Counted from the first letter of the stretch, positions 1 to 8,727 are shown. The stretch is DNA of 64,000 nt from Spirosoma agri (GCF_010747415.1 NZ_JAAGNZ010000001.1:3534001-3598000); one strand, 5' to 3'. Numbers and translations: made by a program. The notes: generated by a model not told the origin, from the sequence alone.

Positions 1-801
1 ATGGAAGAGACAAAGGAAAATGTTCACCGCTCTGAAACGCAGAGCACCGAACGCATTACGCAGGATTTACCCAAGCGCGACGAGTTACTTCTTACCCCCG
101 ACGAACTACGTATCAAAGAAGCGTTTCAGGATCGAAACTGGAGTGAAATTAAGGTAGCCGATTCATGGGTCATCTTTAAGGTCATGGCGGAGTTTGTGGA
201 AGGCTTCGATAAACTGGCTAAAATTGGCCCCTGTGTGTCCATTTTTGGCTCGGCCCGTACCAAGCCCGACAATCCATACTACAAAATGACGGAAGAAATT
301 GCGGCCAAACTGGTTCGTCATGGCTATGGCGTCATTACGGGTGGTGGTCCCGGCATTATGGAAGCGGGCAACAAAGGCGCGTTTGAAGAAGGCGGAAAAT
401 CGGTTGGCCTAAATATCAGACTACCCTTCGAGCAACACAGCAATATTTACATCGATCCCGACAAGAGCATCAACTTCGATTTTTTCTTTGTCCGGAAAGT
501 GATGTTCGTCAAATACGCTCAGGGGTTTGTGGTGATGCCCGGTGGCATGGGTACGCTCGATGAGCTATTCGAAGCGATGACCCTGATCCAGACCCGCAAA
601 ATTGCCCGTTTCCCGATTGTATTGGTTGGACGGGCGTTCTGGACCGGCTTGCTCGACTGGATTCAGGAGGTGATGCTGGGTCAGGAGCATAACATCAACC
701 CAGAAGATATGAAGCTGGTTAGTCTTGTCGATACACCGACCGAAGCCGTCAAAGCAATCGATGATTTTTACAGCAAGTATTTGCTGAAGCCTAACTTTTA
801 A
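1..801 (+). CDS. LOG family nucleotide 5'-monophosphate phosphoribohydrolase (TIGR00730 type)
   Basis: A 266-residue protein with a Rossmann-like fold of the LOG/lysine-decarboxylase-like family. Members hydrolyse the N-glycosidic bond of nucleoside monophosphates, including cytokinin ribotides, in the cytoplasm. The two family signatures are present: a GGGPGIMEA nucleotide-binding loop at residues 114-122 and the catalytic PGGMGTLDE at 180-188. The family core begins near residue 75. The first 50 or so residues are a charged extension, as in the longer bacterial LOG subtype. The ATG is exactly the first base of the window, so an upstream in-frame start cannot be excluded. It converges on the HhH gene with a hairpin between them. 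Whether it makes cytokinin or only recycles purine and pyrimidine nucleotides cannot be read from sequence. Confidence 0.9.
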   Translation: MEETKENVHRSETQSTERITQDLPKRDELLLTPDELRIKEAFQDRNWSEIKVADSWVIFKVMAEFVEGFDKLAKIGPCVSIFGSARTKPDNPYYKMTEEIAAKLVRHGYGVITGGGPGIMEAGNKGAFEEGGKSVGLNIRLPFEQHSNIYIDPDKSINFDFFFVRKVMFVKYAQGFVVMPGGMGTLDELFEAMTLIQTRKIARFPIVLVGRAFWTGLLDWIQEVMLGQEHNINPEDMKLVSLVDTPTEAVKAIDDFYSKYLLKPNF

Positions 802-809
802 TTGACTTT

Positions 810-843
810 TTGGCTGGGCCGGGCTGTCGCTTGGCCCAGCCAA
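810..843. terminator. hairpin between convergent LOG and HhH genes
   Basis: An 11-bp perfect inverted repeat (810-820 pairs with 833-843) lies 9 nt after the LOG stop and 15 nt beyond the HhH stop on the other strand. No strong T-tract follows on either side, so its use as a bidirectional terminator is inferred from position. Confidence 0.6.
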
Positions 844-857
844 TTTGTAGCTACGCG

Positions 858-1892
858 TTATGTTGGCCAGGCATCGATCAGCCAAAACTCGATGTACGGC
901 GTAATTTTCTCAATTGTCTTCGCATCCAGAATCCGGATCGGCTTCAGTGACTCCGCTGATGAGTAGGCCCCGTGCTGCTCCCGGTATCGGACAATGACTT
1001 CAGCCTGCCGACGGGTTAAAAAAGGGTGCCGGTCCAGTTCCTCGGCACTGGCGGTATTAATCGGAATCCGACGCGGGGTGGACTGAATCTTACCGAATTT
1101 CTGCAACTCCTCCAGCGCCAGCGAATCGAGGCCGTAGATATCCCGGAACTGTTCGGGCGCAACGAATCCGCCGAGTGCGTCCCTGAACTTGATAATTCGA
1201 CCGGCCAGTTTGGAGCCGATGCCTTTCAACGCAATCAATTGAGTCGTGTCGGCGGTGTTGATATCAAACGGCTGCACTGCGGGTTTTGCCGGTCGTTCGG
1301 CAAAGGCAGGACGATTACTCGCCTTGTACCCATCAGACGGGTATGGCTTCCCGGCGACAACGGACTCGCTTGTCCGATCTGTCGAAAATTTTTCCGACGA
1401 TGGACGATCCGCGAGTTTCACGTATGGCTCCAGTTGTTCGTATAAATCAGGCGGAAAATCGTATATCCGGAGCAGATCTTCTTTCTTTCGAAATTTCCCG
1501 CCTTTGCTTCTGTATTTGTCAATCCGTTCGGCCAGCCAGCGTGGCAAACCCAACTGCTGCCAGCCGACGATACTGACCGTATTCGGATCGAACGCGAACA
1601 GTTTGGGTTCCGTAAATCGCTCAGCCGTGGTTTTGTCTTTCTCGGGTGTACTACCGAAGGCGGGCTGTCTGGCTTCCTCCGCTTTCATAAGCGCCACCAG
1701 GCTATCGAGTTTGCGCTGATCGGCAGCTGATGTAGCTGCGGTATCCGCCGATTTTCGACTGTTGATATACCGGTACAAAAACGGAATGCTCAGACAGAGC
1801 AGGGTGAGAATGAGCAGGACGATGAATCCCCTCGACTCGCGGTGGGAAAAGCCGAAGTAATCGCGGATGAGCGACTGGAAACGATTGATCAT
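858..1892 (-). CDS. membrane-anchored helix-hairpin-helix (ComEA-like) protein
   Basis: A 344-residue protein with one N-terminal membrane segment (about residues 20-42) followed by three helix-hairpin-helix modules. Two of these begin with the ComEA-type INTA/DINTA signature (FDINTADTTQLIALKGIG and PINTASAEELD). HhH modules bind the DNA backbone without sequence specificity. ComEA-like proteins take up or hold DNA outside the inner membrane. I chose the ATG at 1892 because it starts the conserved MINRFQSLIRDYFG segment just before the membrane helix. The open frame continues upstream to 1946 with unconvincing residues. No competence genes are adjacent, so a role in DNA uptake is only a family-level guess. 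Confidence 0.85.
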   Translation of the reverse strand: MINRFQSLIRDYFGFSHRESRGFIVLLILTLLCLSIPFLYRYINSRKSADTAATSAADQRKLDSLVALMKAEEARQPAFGSTPEKDKTTAERFTEPKLFAFDPNTVSIVGWQQLGLPRWLAERIDKYRSKGGKFRKKEDLLRIYDFPPDLYEQLEPYVKLADRPSSEKFSTDRTSESVVAGKPYPSDGYKASNRPAFAERPAKPAVQPFDINTADTTQLIALKGIGSKLAGRIIKFRDALGGFVAPEQFRDIYGLDSLALEELQKFGKIQSTPRRIPINTASAEELDRHPFLTRRQAEVIVRYREQHGAYSSAESLKPIRILDAKTIEKITPYIEFWLIDAWPT

Positions 1893-2003
1893 GATGGCAG
1901 GTACGGTGGCAAGTGCAGGCCAATGTACGTAACCAAATCGACACAATCAATTGACAAAATTAAAAAGTATGTCCATTGCTATTGCCCCTTCTTCGACAGG
2001 ATT

Positions 2004-2052
2004 ACATGAACAGACCGGATTCCAGTTACCTGAAAATCCGGTCTGTTCATGT
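2004..2052. repeat. 18-bp perfect hairpin after the sugar dehydrogenase gene
   Basis: Positions 2004-2021 are exactly complementary to 2035-2052, with a 13-nt loop. It sits 18 nt beyond the stop of the minus-strand sugar dehydrogenase and upstream of the HhH gene. No T-tract follows on either strand, so it is not a standard intrinsic terminator. It belongs to the set of long hairpins described in the findings. Confidence 0.85.
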
Positions 2053-2070
2053 GGAAAAGATAAATTGGTC

Positions 2071-3321
2071 TTACTCGCTAATGAGCTTCAGGATTTTTCC
2101 CGCACCCAGGTCGCATAGATACAATTCGTGCTGCTTATCTTCCCCAAAAGCCGATATGGAACCTGCTCGCTCCACCACATTCTGGTTCGTAGCCGTCTTG
2201 TTTCCGGTCTGTGTCAGCGCCCACACGCGTCCACTGGCATAATCCGCGTAGATGTATTTACCCCGCAACGAGGGAACTCGCTGACCGCGATAGACTAGTC
2301 CGCCCGTTACGGATACGTCACCGTTGCGATGGCTGTATTCCCAGATTGGTGCGATCAGGTCTTTAGGCGCTGGATTGTTTTTGTCATTGTAATCGGCCCG
2401 ACCTTCTTTGATACGCCAGCCGTAGTTGCCGCCTTTCGTGACAATATCAATCTCTTCGAGTTCGTTCTGACCAACATCGCCAGCCCACAGTTGTCCTTTT
2501 TCATCGAAACTCAAACGCCACGGATTACGTAGGCCATACGCATAAATTTCTTCGCGCAAACCTTCTTTGTTGCCCGTGAATGGGTTATCGTCAGGAATAC
2601 CGTAATTTCCTTTCTGCGTGCTGTTTACATCGATACGCAGTATTTTGCCGAGCCAGCTGCTTCGATCCTGTCCATTGTTTTGCGGATCGCCCCCACTGCC
2701 GCCATCACCCGTCGACACGTATAGATAACCATCAGGTCCGAACAGTACTTTGCCGCCATTATGGTTCGAATAGGGCTGCTTGAATTTGAACAGGATAACT
2801 TCGGATTTCGGATCGACCTGTGAGGCATCAGTCGAAGACGCCTTAAACCGACTGACCACTGTTTCGCGGGGATTGTTCTTGGTGTAATTGACGAAGAAAA
2901 AACCGTTCTCGTTGAATTTCGGGTGAAAAGCCAGGCCCAACAGGCCCATTTCACCACCGTAGCCGACATTTTTGCGAATGTCCAGGTAGGTCTGGGCGGA
3001 GGTGGCGTTGGTGTTATTCTCGAACACCTTGATGCGCCCTTCCTGCTCGACCACAAACACACGGTTGCTGCCATCGTTGGCATACGTGTACTCTACGGGC
3101 GACTCGAATGTTAATTTTGGATACGCGTTGACGGCGCGTACGGAAGGAGCCTTTTTTTCCGTTGTGAAGAAGGTTGGCAAAATACCAGCCTCTTCTACAT
3201 TGCTCATCGCGTTTGCTGCGACATTTGTTTCGTCTGGCTGACAAAGTGAACCAACGAACCAGGAAAATCCGGCTGTGGCGACTAGTGAAACTGTCAGTAC
3301 GTATATAGCCTTAGTAAACAT
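2071..3321 (-). CDS. PQQ-dependent sugar dehydrogenase (soluble GDH / sorbosone dehydrogenase family)
   Basis: A 416-residue secreted six-bladed beta-propeller of the glucose/sorbosone dehydrogenase family, which oxidises aldose sugars or sorbosone with PQQ as cofactor in the periplasm. An N-terminal hydrophobic stretch (about residues 5-26) acts as signal or anchor. A Cys at 27 is not in a good lipobox. Family marks include GLLGLAFHP (126-134) and the HNGGKV segment, whose His187 aligns by motif with the catalytic His of soluble glucose dehydrogenase. STGDGGSGGD and NPWRLSFD follow. No PQQ biosynthesis genes are seen in this window, so the cofactor would have to be supplied from elsewhere. 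Eukaryotic-type Hedgehog-interacting homologues share the fold, so the substrate is open. Confidence 0.88.
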   Translation of the reverse strand: MFTKAIYVLTVSLVATAGFSWFVGSLCQPDETNVAANAMSNVEEAGILPTFFTTEKKAPSVRAVNAYPKLTFESPVEYTYANDGSNRVFVVEQEGRIKVFENNTNATSAQTYLDIRKNVGYGGEMGLLGLAFHPKFNENGFFFVNYTKNNPRETVVSRFKASSTDASQVDPKSEVILFKFKQPYSNHNGGKVLFGPDGYLYVSTGDGGSGGDPQNNGQDRSSWLGKILRIDVNSTQKGNYGIPDDNPFTGNKEGLREEIYAYGLRNPWRLSFDEKGQLWAGDVGQNELEEIDIVTKGGNYGWRIKEGRADYNDKNNPAPKDLIAPIWEYSHRNGDVSVTGGLVYRGQRVPSLRGKYIYADYASGRVWALTQTGNKTATNQNVVERAGSISAFGEDKQHELYLCDLGAGKILKLISE

Positions 3322-3405
3322 GGCCGTTCATCTATAGTTGTTGAGTAAAACGATTACAGATCAAAATCAACACCAAACTGGCCGTACGAACTTTACAGTA
3401 CGTAA

Positions 3406-3434
3406 TTTGTTGTGATAGTAACAAAATACCTTCG
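3406..3434 (+). promoter_or_regulatory. possible Bacteroidota-type promoter upstream of cysE
   Basis: TTTG at 3406-3409, a 17-nt spacer, then TACCTTCG at 3427-3434. This matches the -33 TTTG / -7 TAnnTTTG scheme with one mismatch. It lies in the divergent region between the sugar dehydrogenase and cysE and would leave a leader of roughly 120 nt. Confidence 0.3.
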
Positions 3435-3562
3435 TTTATGAACGTAATCAGCGATCGGCGCTCGTTTAGGCTGCTGTAGCCTTTCCTCATTACGGGGCAA
3501 TAATTCTACTTTTCTCACCTTGTATCGCCAACGTATCCGTATCGACATTTGCCTGGACTCTT

Positions 3563-4408
3563 ATGATTGTTGCTAATTCGTCTTTCCTCGATCACCTACA
3601 GGCTCAGCGGAGTCAGTATCGTTACAAACTCCCATCCCGGCCTGAGGCCGGTCGCTTCATTGATCAGCTGATGCGGCTGCTGTTTCCGGTGACTCAGGAT
3701 TGTCAGTCGGCATCGCAGCAGATTGAGGAAACCTACCAGAAGCTCCACCAGCAGCTCATTCATTTATTTCAGCCCTTGTCGGCAACCTTACCAGCTAGTC
3801 CTGACGTTATTACGGATCAATTTTTCGAGCAATTACCCGCGATTTATGACAACCTGCTGCTCGATGCACATGCCATCGTTGACAACGATCCCGCAGCGAT
3901 TGGGATCGAAGAAGTCGTAGCCGTATATCCGGGGTTTTACGCCATTGCGGTCTATCGCATTGCCAATGAACTGCTCCGGTTGAACGTCCCGCTCCTGCCC
4001 CGCATGCTGACCGAGTATGCGCACGGACATACGGGAATCGATATACACCCCGGTGCGCAGATTGGCCGTTCGTTCTTCATCGATCACGGTACGGGCGTCG
4101 TCATCGGCGAAACGACGATTATTGGTGATAACGTTAAGGTCTATCAGGGCGTGACCCTGGGCGCGACGCACGTGGCCAAGTCAATGGCGCAGAAAAAACG
4201 GCATCCGACCATTCAGAACAACGTTGTGATCTACGCAAATGCCACTATTCTGGGTGGGCGTACCGTTGTCGGTCATGACTCCGTCATTGGCGGTAACGTC
4301 TGGCTGACCAATAGCGTTGAACCGTATTCACTGGTTTACAATCAACACCAGACCGACGTTCGGCTGAAGCCCCTTGACGATGGCGAACCGATCAATTTTG
4401 TCATCTGA
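3563..4408 (+). CDS. cysE: serine O-acetyltransferase (EpsC/CysE type)
   Basis: A 281-residue cytoplasmic enzyme that acetylates L-serine with acetyl-CoA to give O-acetylserine, the first step of cysteine synthesis. An alpha-helical N-terminal half is followed by a left-handed beta-helix of hexapeptide repeats from about residue 155. The active-site segment is clear: DIHPGAQIG (160-168) then [12 protein letters not shown] with the catalytic His at 175. The C-terminal tail is short and lacks the usual Ile-ended inhibitor tail of E. coli CysE, as in many EpsC-type forms. Cysteine synthase follows 116 bp downstream on the same strand, so both cysteine-forming steps are adjacent and probably co-regulated. 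Confidence 0.93.
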   Translation: MIVANSSFLDHLQAQRSQYRYKLPSRPEAGRFIDQLMRLLFPVTQDCQSASQQIEETYQKLHQQLIHLFQPLSATLPASPDVITDQFFEQLPAIYDNLLLDAHAIVDNDPAAIGIEEVVAVYPGFYAIAVYRIANELLRLNVPLLPRMLTEYAHGHTGIDIHPGAQIGRSFFIDHGTGVVIGETTIIGDNVKVYQGVTLGATHVAKSMAQKKRHPTIQNNVVIYANATILGGRTVVGHDSVIGGNVWLTNSVEPYSLVYNQHQTDVRLKPLDDGEPINFVI

Positions 4409-4524
4409 TTGACGACCAGTTAGTAACTAAGTGGGTAATTGAGGGGAGTGACCGCACTTTTTGCCTTAGTTGCCCATTTTCTTTAGTCTTCTGATACCAC
4501 TCACTTGCTTAGCGAAAAGAACCC

Positions 4525-5433
4525 ATGAGAGCAAACTCCATCTTAGACACGATCGGCCAGACACCCCACGTACGGCTCAACAAACTTTTTCCGGGCTACG
4601 AGGTCTGGATGAAGTTAGAGCGGGCTAATCCCGGTGCAAGCATCAAAGATCGCATTGCACTGGCGATGATCGAAGACGCCGAAGCCAAGGGAATACTGAC
4701 GTCGGACAGTACGATCGTTGAACCGACATCCGGCAATACGGGGATCGGGCTGGCGATGGTTGCAGCCGTGAAAGGCTATAAGCTGATTCTGGTTATGCCC
4801 GAATCCATGAGCGTTGAGCGACGCAAGATTATGGCGGCATACGGCGCCGAGTTTGACCTAACACCCCGCGAGCTGGGCATGAAAGGAGCCATTGCGCGCG
4901 CTCATGAATTAGTCGATGCAACACCGGATGCATGGATGCCCCAACAATTCGAGAATCCGGCCAATATCGCTATTCACAAACGAACAACCGCTCAAGAAAT
5001 TCTGGCTGACTTTCCTGACGGGTTCGACGCCCTGATCACCGGCGTTGGCACAGGCGGCCACATTACGGGCGTTGCCGAAGTGTTGAAAGAAACATTCCCA
5101 AACCTGAAGGTCTACGCAGTTGAGCCGGAAGCATCACCCGTGATCAGCGGGGGCGCACCGGGTCCTCACCCCATCCAAGGCATTGGTGCCGGTTTCATTC
5201 CCGCCAATTTACACGTCGACGCCATTGACGGTAGCATTCAGGTCAGCCGCGAAGATGCGTTCGCCTGGGCGCAGCGGGTGGCTAAAGAAGAGGGCATTTT
5301 TGTTGGTATCTCGTCGGGAGCTTCACTGGCGGCCATCGCTCAAAAATTGCCCGATCTGGCTCCAGGAAGTAAAATCCTTACATTCTGTTACGATACGGGT
5401 GAACGATATTTGTCGATTGAGGGGTTGTATTGA
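4525..5433 (+). CDS. cysK: cysteine synthase (O-acetylserine sulfhydrylase)
   Basis: A 302-residue PLP-dependent beta-family enzyme that replaces the acetyl group of O-acetylserine with sulfide to form cysteine. The PLP lysine is in NPGASIKDR (Lys41), the substrate loop TSGNTG is at 68-73, and the phosphate-binding loop GTGGHITG is present. It uses the product of the preceding cysE gene. Length and motifs fit CysK. CysM cannot be fully excluded because the distinguishing lid residues are hard to judge by eye. It starts at the first ATG after the gap, where the [14 protein letters not shown] motif begins as expected for the family. Confidence 0.92.
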   Translation: MRANSILDTIGQTPHVRLNKLFPGYEVWMKLERANPGASIKDRIALAMIEDAEAKGILTSDSTIVEPTSGNTGIGLAMVAAVKGYKLILVMPESMSVERRKIMAAYGAEFDLTPRELGMKGAIARAHELVDATPDAWMPQQFENPANIAIHKRTTAQEILADFPDGFDALITGVGTGGHITGVAEVLKETFPNLKVYAVEPEASPVISGGAPGPHPIQGIGAGFIPANLHVDAIDGSIQVSREDAFAWAQRVAKEEGIFVGISSGASLAAIAQKLPDLAPGSKILTFCYDTGERYLSIEGLY

Positions 5434-5546
5434 GAGCGTTGTGCTTACTTGCAGTTAGCGACAATGAAGCGTAAACGGGAACTTTCTGAATCATTTAAGG
5501 ACCCATTTGCGCGAACCACCTCCATTACTCCATTCACCGTGACACT

Positions 5547-6416
5547 ATGATTCAACACTCTTCCACCTATCGCGTTATTAGAGATACAATTTTTATTACA
5601 GCCGGGGTTCTTAGTGCCGGTATGGGCATTAAAGGATTTCTGGTTTCGAGCCATTTCATCGACGGCGGAGTCACTGGTGTTTCGATGCTGCTGGCTTCGC
5701 TGTTCAATATTCCCCTTCCGATCTGGCTGCTTGTCATAAACCTGCCTTTTATTGCATTAGGTTACCGACAATTCGGCCGGCAGTTTGCCTTCAAAAGTAC
5801 GCTTGGCATTGCCGGACTCTCGCTTAGCCTGGCGCTCATTCCTTACCCGGACGTTACGCCCGATTTGTTGCTAACTTCCGTTTTTGGTGGTTTTTTTATT
5901 GGTGCTGGTATCGGTCTGGCGATGCGTGGGGGCGCAGTACTGGATGGCACTGAGATTGCGGCTCTCCTCATCAGCCGAACGAGTCACGTGTTTAAGGTAA
6001 GCGATGTCATCCTGGTCCTCAATGTACTGATTTTCAGTGCAGCCGCTTTCTTTCTGGGTGTTAGTCCGGCGCTTTATTCCATGATCACCTATTTCGCGGC
6101 TTCAAAAACGATTGATTTCATTATCCACGGTATTGAGGAGTATACCGCCGTTCTGATTATTTCCAAACACCATGTGGCTATTCGTGACCAGATCATCGAG
6201 CGGGGTTGGGGCGTCACTGTCCTGAAAGGCGAGGAAGGCTACGGAAAGCATGGCAGCCACCACGACATAGAATCGGTTCTATACGTGGTACTTACCCGCC
6301 TTGAACTGAGCCGGTTACGCAATATGATTACGCTGACCGATCCGAATGCCTTTGTTATTCAGCACACCGTCGATGATGTAGCCGGGGGCAAAGTTAAAAG
6401 TCTGCCGTTGCACTAG
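5547..6416 (+). CDS. YitT family membrane protein (DUF161 + DUF2179)
   Basis: A 289-residue protein with five or six hydrophobic segments in its first 200 residues (DUF161/YitT) and a soluble C-terminal DUF2179 domain from about residue 208 (TAVLIISKHHVAIRDQII onward, with the GYGKHGSHHD stretch). The family is widespread in Firmicutes and Bacteroidota. Its transport or regulatory function is unknown. The C-terminal domain resembles small-ligand-binding ferredoxin-like folds. It lies 113 bp after cysK on the same strand. A link to cysteine synthesis is not supported beyond proximity. The end converges on the remnant described next. Confidence 0.85.
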   Translation: MIQHSSTYRVIRDTIFITAGVLSAGMGIKGFLVSSHFIDGGVTGVSMLLASLFNIPLPIWLLVINLPFIALGYRQFGRQFAFKSTLGIAGLSLSLALIPYPDVTPDLLLTSVFGGFFIGAGIGLAMRGGAVLDGTEIAALLISRTSHVFKVSDVILVLNVLIFSAAAFFLGVSPALYSMITYFAASKTIDFIIHGIEEYTAVLIISKHHVAIRDQIIERGWGVTVLKGEEGYGKHGSHHDIESVLYVVLTRLELSRLRNMITLTDPNAFVIQHTVDDVAGGKVKSLPLH

Positions 6417-6468
6417 ATTGACCCAATCGACGCCATAGACACTGCCTATTAGCGGGCGGCAAACTGCT

Positions 6469-6594
6469 CTATTGTCGTTTCCGGTTTCTAAAGCCAGGAC
6501 GGGCAATGATCCGTATCGAGAAACCCGCCCTGATGAATTCATGCGTAACTGGTTGACCAAGCATACCCGTCGCTCCAATAATGGCAATACGCAT
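6469..6594 (-). pseudogene. truncated NAD(P)-binding (NmrA/SDR-like) gene remnant
   Basis: A 41-codon frame downstream of the TetR gene starts with an ideal Rossmann dinucleotide-binding N-terminus (MRIAIIGATGMLGQPV), continues like an NmrA/NAD(P)H-binding family protein to about residue 33 (SIRIIARP), then runs into a stop. Intact members of this family are about 250-350 residues long, so only the first beta-alpha-beta unit survives. Another frame just beyond it reads GVDWVNL, which could be eroded sequence of the same gene, but this is weak. It begins 30 bp after the TetR stop, the usual place for the regulated target. A very short functional peptide is possible but unlikely. Confidence 0.7.
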
Positions 6595-6624
6595 AGGGTG
6601 TAAGGTGAAGCTGAAGACTGGTCA

Positions 6625-7218
6625 TTAACGCAATCCGCGAACAAACCGGCGCATGGCTTCCCGGTAAATCTGCTCTGACTTGTCAAGTGGTTGTTGATCT
6701 TTCAAAAACATGGACAGAACAATCATGCCGTGCGAGATAGACCACCACTCGAAATACAGTCGCTGGATGCTTTCTTTTGCTTTGGGAATGAAGGAGAAGA
6801 TAATTTCACAAACCGTGTCACTTACTTCCTTCATAGCGTCCGACTGGCCAACGGGAAGCGTGCAGTAAGCCCCATCCAGATTGTACATAACCTGATAAAT
6901 TTCAGGCTGCTGTTGGGCAAATTCCCATTGAATGAGCGAGATCTCGTAGAGTCGCTTTTCGGGGTCACGGTATAATTTCAGGATGCGTTCATACTCCTGG
7001 TGCAGGAACCTGAATCCTTCGTTCCGGATCTCGTTCAGTAGAACGTCTTTACTGTCGAAATATTCGTAAACGATGGGGGCACTATACTCAATGGCGTCAG
7101 CGATCTTACGGATCGAAACCGCCTGCCAGCCTTCACGACGGGCAATGGTTTTTGCAGTTCCCAAAATCCCGGAGCGGGTATTTTCGCGGGAACGTGGCTT
7201 GCGCTCGATTGTTTCCAT
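6625..7218 (-). CDS. TetR/AcrR family transcriptional regulator
   Basis: A 197-residue repressor with an N-terminal TetR helix-turn-helix (about residues 15-62, ending in IVYEYFDSKDVLL, the canonical YxxFxxKxxLL motif) and a helical ligand-binding C-terminal domain. The WWSISHGMIVL segment is of the type called WHG. It probably controls its own promoter, since a dyad lies 17 nt upstream of its start codon. Its only co-directional neighbour downstream is the broken NAD(P)-binding remnant, so its original target may have been lost. The ligand is unknown. Confidence 0.9.
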   Translation of the reverse strand: METIERKPRSRENTRSGILGTAKTIARREGWQAVSIRKIADAIEYSAPIVYEYFDSKDVLLNEIRNEGFRFLHQEYERILKLYRDPEKRLYEISLIQWEFAQQQPEIYQVMYNLDGAYCTLPVGQSDAMKEVSDTVCEIIFSFIPKAKESIQRLYFEWWSISHGMIVLSMFLKDQQPLDKSEQIYREAMRRFVRGLR

Positions 7219-7235
7219 AGGTGATCAGCCCTTAG

Positions 7236-7248
7236 TTAACAGTGTTAA
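7236..7248. promoter_or_regulatory. candidate TetR operator
   Basis: The dyad TTAAC-AGT-GTTAA lies 17 nt upstream of the TetR start codon, and a second dyad ACGTA-TTTA-TACGT lies at 7263-7276. TTAAC/GTTAA half-sites are common in TetR-family operators. Autoregulation is inferred from position only. Confidence 0.4.
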
Positions 7249-7422
7249 ACGGACTGAAAACTACGTATTTATACGTTTACAAGCTAAAAGTAAGCTACAA
7301 TTTCTCGAAAAAGTTAAATATTCTCTTTAACAAATAAAAAAAAGCGTTTATTTATCCACCTGAAAGGAAATGAAATCCCTGGGCAGTAATTTTCGGTAGA
7401 GCCAACACCAAATGAGTCGTTA

Positions 7423-8187
7423 TCAGACTCGTTCGGCTAGTAGCCATACGCCTTCATCACCAAGCGAGTAAGGCTCTCCTTCCACCGTACCGTAACAGGC
7501 CACCACGCGGAATCCAGCCTCGACGAACAGATGGCAAAGCTCAGCCAGTGTGTATACAAAATGTTGCGCCATCCGGGTTTGGGTTTCCCCCGCCCGCACA
7601 TACGTCAGATACGAATCGATTCGGCTTTCGAGTGGATCGTACTGGTTTTCGACCAGAAAAAGAATGGGCGGTTCTGCCTCGCCGACGGGTTGCCAGTTAC
7701 GTTCTTGATAATCGGGCAGTATTGATTCGGCGATCATTTCGGAATGCGCCAGAAACCGTCCGCCGGGCGTCAGTACATTCGCAATTCGGGTCAGCAAAGC
7801 CAGCATGTCGTGTCTGGGAAAAAAACTAAAGCTATTTCCCAAACAATAGGCGGCATCAAACGGCGTAGCATGGGCCAGCTCTGCGATCGGCATAGTCAGA
7901 AAATCGGCTTGTACCGCTTCCAGCGACAGTTTCTGCGCGTTGGCGACCCGATTAAGCTCGTCGATATATTCTGCTGAAATGTCCACGCCCGTGACGTGGG
8001 CACCCATCCGGGCCAGCGGCAGCGCGTGACGTCCGTATCCGCAAAATATATCCAGCACCCGGTCGTCCGGGCCAAACTCCAGCGTTTCAACGAGCAATTC
8101 GAGATCAAGCTGTGTTTGTTCCTCGGTCTGGGCCGCTTTCCAGGCATCCTGCGGTAATCCGTAAAAAAAGTTATGATACCAGGCCAT
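7423..8187 (-). CDS. class I SAM-dependent methyltransferase
   Basis: A 254-residue Rossmann methyltransferase. Motif I reads VLDIFCGYGRHALPLA, followed by HVTGVDIS with the acidic residue that binds the SAM ribose, and then the YCLGNSFSFF segment. The C-terminal third forms the substrate-side beta strands. The substrate is unknown. Homologues are often annotated only as methyltransferase domain proteins. I prefer the ATG at 8187 (MAWYHNFFYGLPQDAW) over the frame's upstream ATG at 8235, because the upstream codons coincide with a long intercistronic hairpin. It is transcribed after the peroxiredoxin gene with a 72-bp gap. Confidence 0.85.
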   Translation of the reverse strand: MAWYHNFFYGLPQDAWKAAQTEEQTQLDLELLVETLEFGPDDRVLDIFCGYGRHALPLARMGAHVTGVDISAEYIDELNRVANAQKLSLEAVQADFLTMPIAELAHATPFDAAYCLGNSFSFFPRHDMLALLTRIANVLTPGGRFLAHSEMIAESILPDYQERNWQPVGEAEPPILFLVENQYDPLESRIDSYLTYVRAGETQTRMAQHFVYTLAELCHLFVEAGFRVVACYGTVEGEPYSLGDEGVWLLAERV

Positions 8188-8197
8188 ATTTCTATCA

Positions 8198-8235
8198 ATG
8201 GCCTGTGAATGCACGATGTTGCACTCACAGGCCAT
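8198..8235 (-). repeat. 16-bp intercistronic hairpin 10 nt before the methyltransferase start
   Basis: Positions 8198-8213 pair with 8220-8235, with one mismatch and a 6-nt loop. It lies between the peroxiredoxin stop and the methyltransferase ATG, with exactly 10 nt between the stem base and the start codon. There is no T-tract. Placement suggests control of translation or mRNA processing rather than termination. Confidence 0.8.
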
Positions 8236-8259
8236 CAGTTAGTGCTGTTTATCGATCGA

Positions 8260-8727
8260 TTAGTTCAGCGAAGCAAGTGTCTCCCGAACAGCCGCAAAAT
8301 CAGGCACATCGCCCGCGCTTTCGAGCACTTCAGCATACTGGATAATGCCATCGCCATCAATGACAAAGGCAGACCGTTTGCTGACGCCCTTCAGATTCAT
8401 AACAAACGTTTCGTAATAGGTGTCGTACGCCTGTGACGCTTCTTTGTTAAAATCAGACAGCAGATCAAACGGAAGCGCCTGTTCTTCTTTGAACTTAGCT
8501 AACGTAAACGGTGAGTCAACCGAAATGGCGACAATGTCAGCATTCAGACCCATGTAGGTGGCAATGTTATCGCGCATTTCGCACAGCTCAACGGTACAGG
8601 TGCTGGTAAAAGCCATTGGAAAAAACAGGACAACGACATTCTTGCCGTGAAAGCTCGACAGCGATATTTCGTTCCGTTCTGTGTTGAAAAGCGTGAAATC
8701 AGGCGCTTTTTGTCCGGGGGTAAGCAT
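8260..8727 (-). CDS. peroxiredoxin (AhpE/Bcp-like, thioredoxin fold)
   Basis: A 155-residue thiol peroxidase that reduces hydrogen peroxide or organic peroxides in the cytoplasm. The peroxidatic cysteine is in FPMAFTSTCTVELCEMRD (Cys44). A second cysteine five residues later (Cys49) is in the position seen in AhpE/BCP-type enzymes. The catalytic Thr of the usual PxxxT/SxxC loop is present as TSTC. No signal peptide is present. It probably forms a two-gene transcript with the methyltransferase downstream. Electron donor is unknown. Confidence 0.9.
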   Translation of the reverse strand: MLTPGQKAPDFTLFNTERNEISLSSFHGKNVVVLFFPMAFTSTCTVELCEMRDNIATYMGLNADIVAISVDSPFTLAKFKEEQALPFDLLSDFNKEASQAYDTYYETFVMNLKGVSKRSAFVIDGDGIIQYAEVLESAGDVPDFAAVRETLASLN

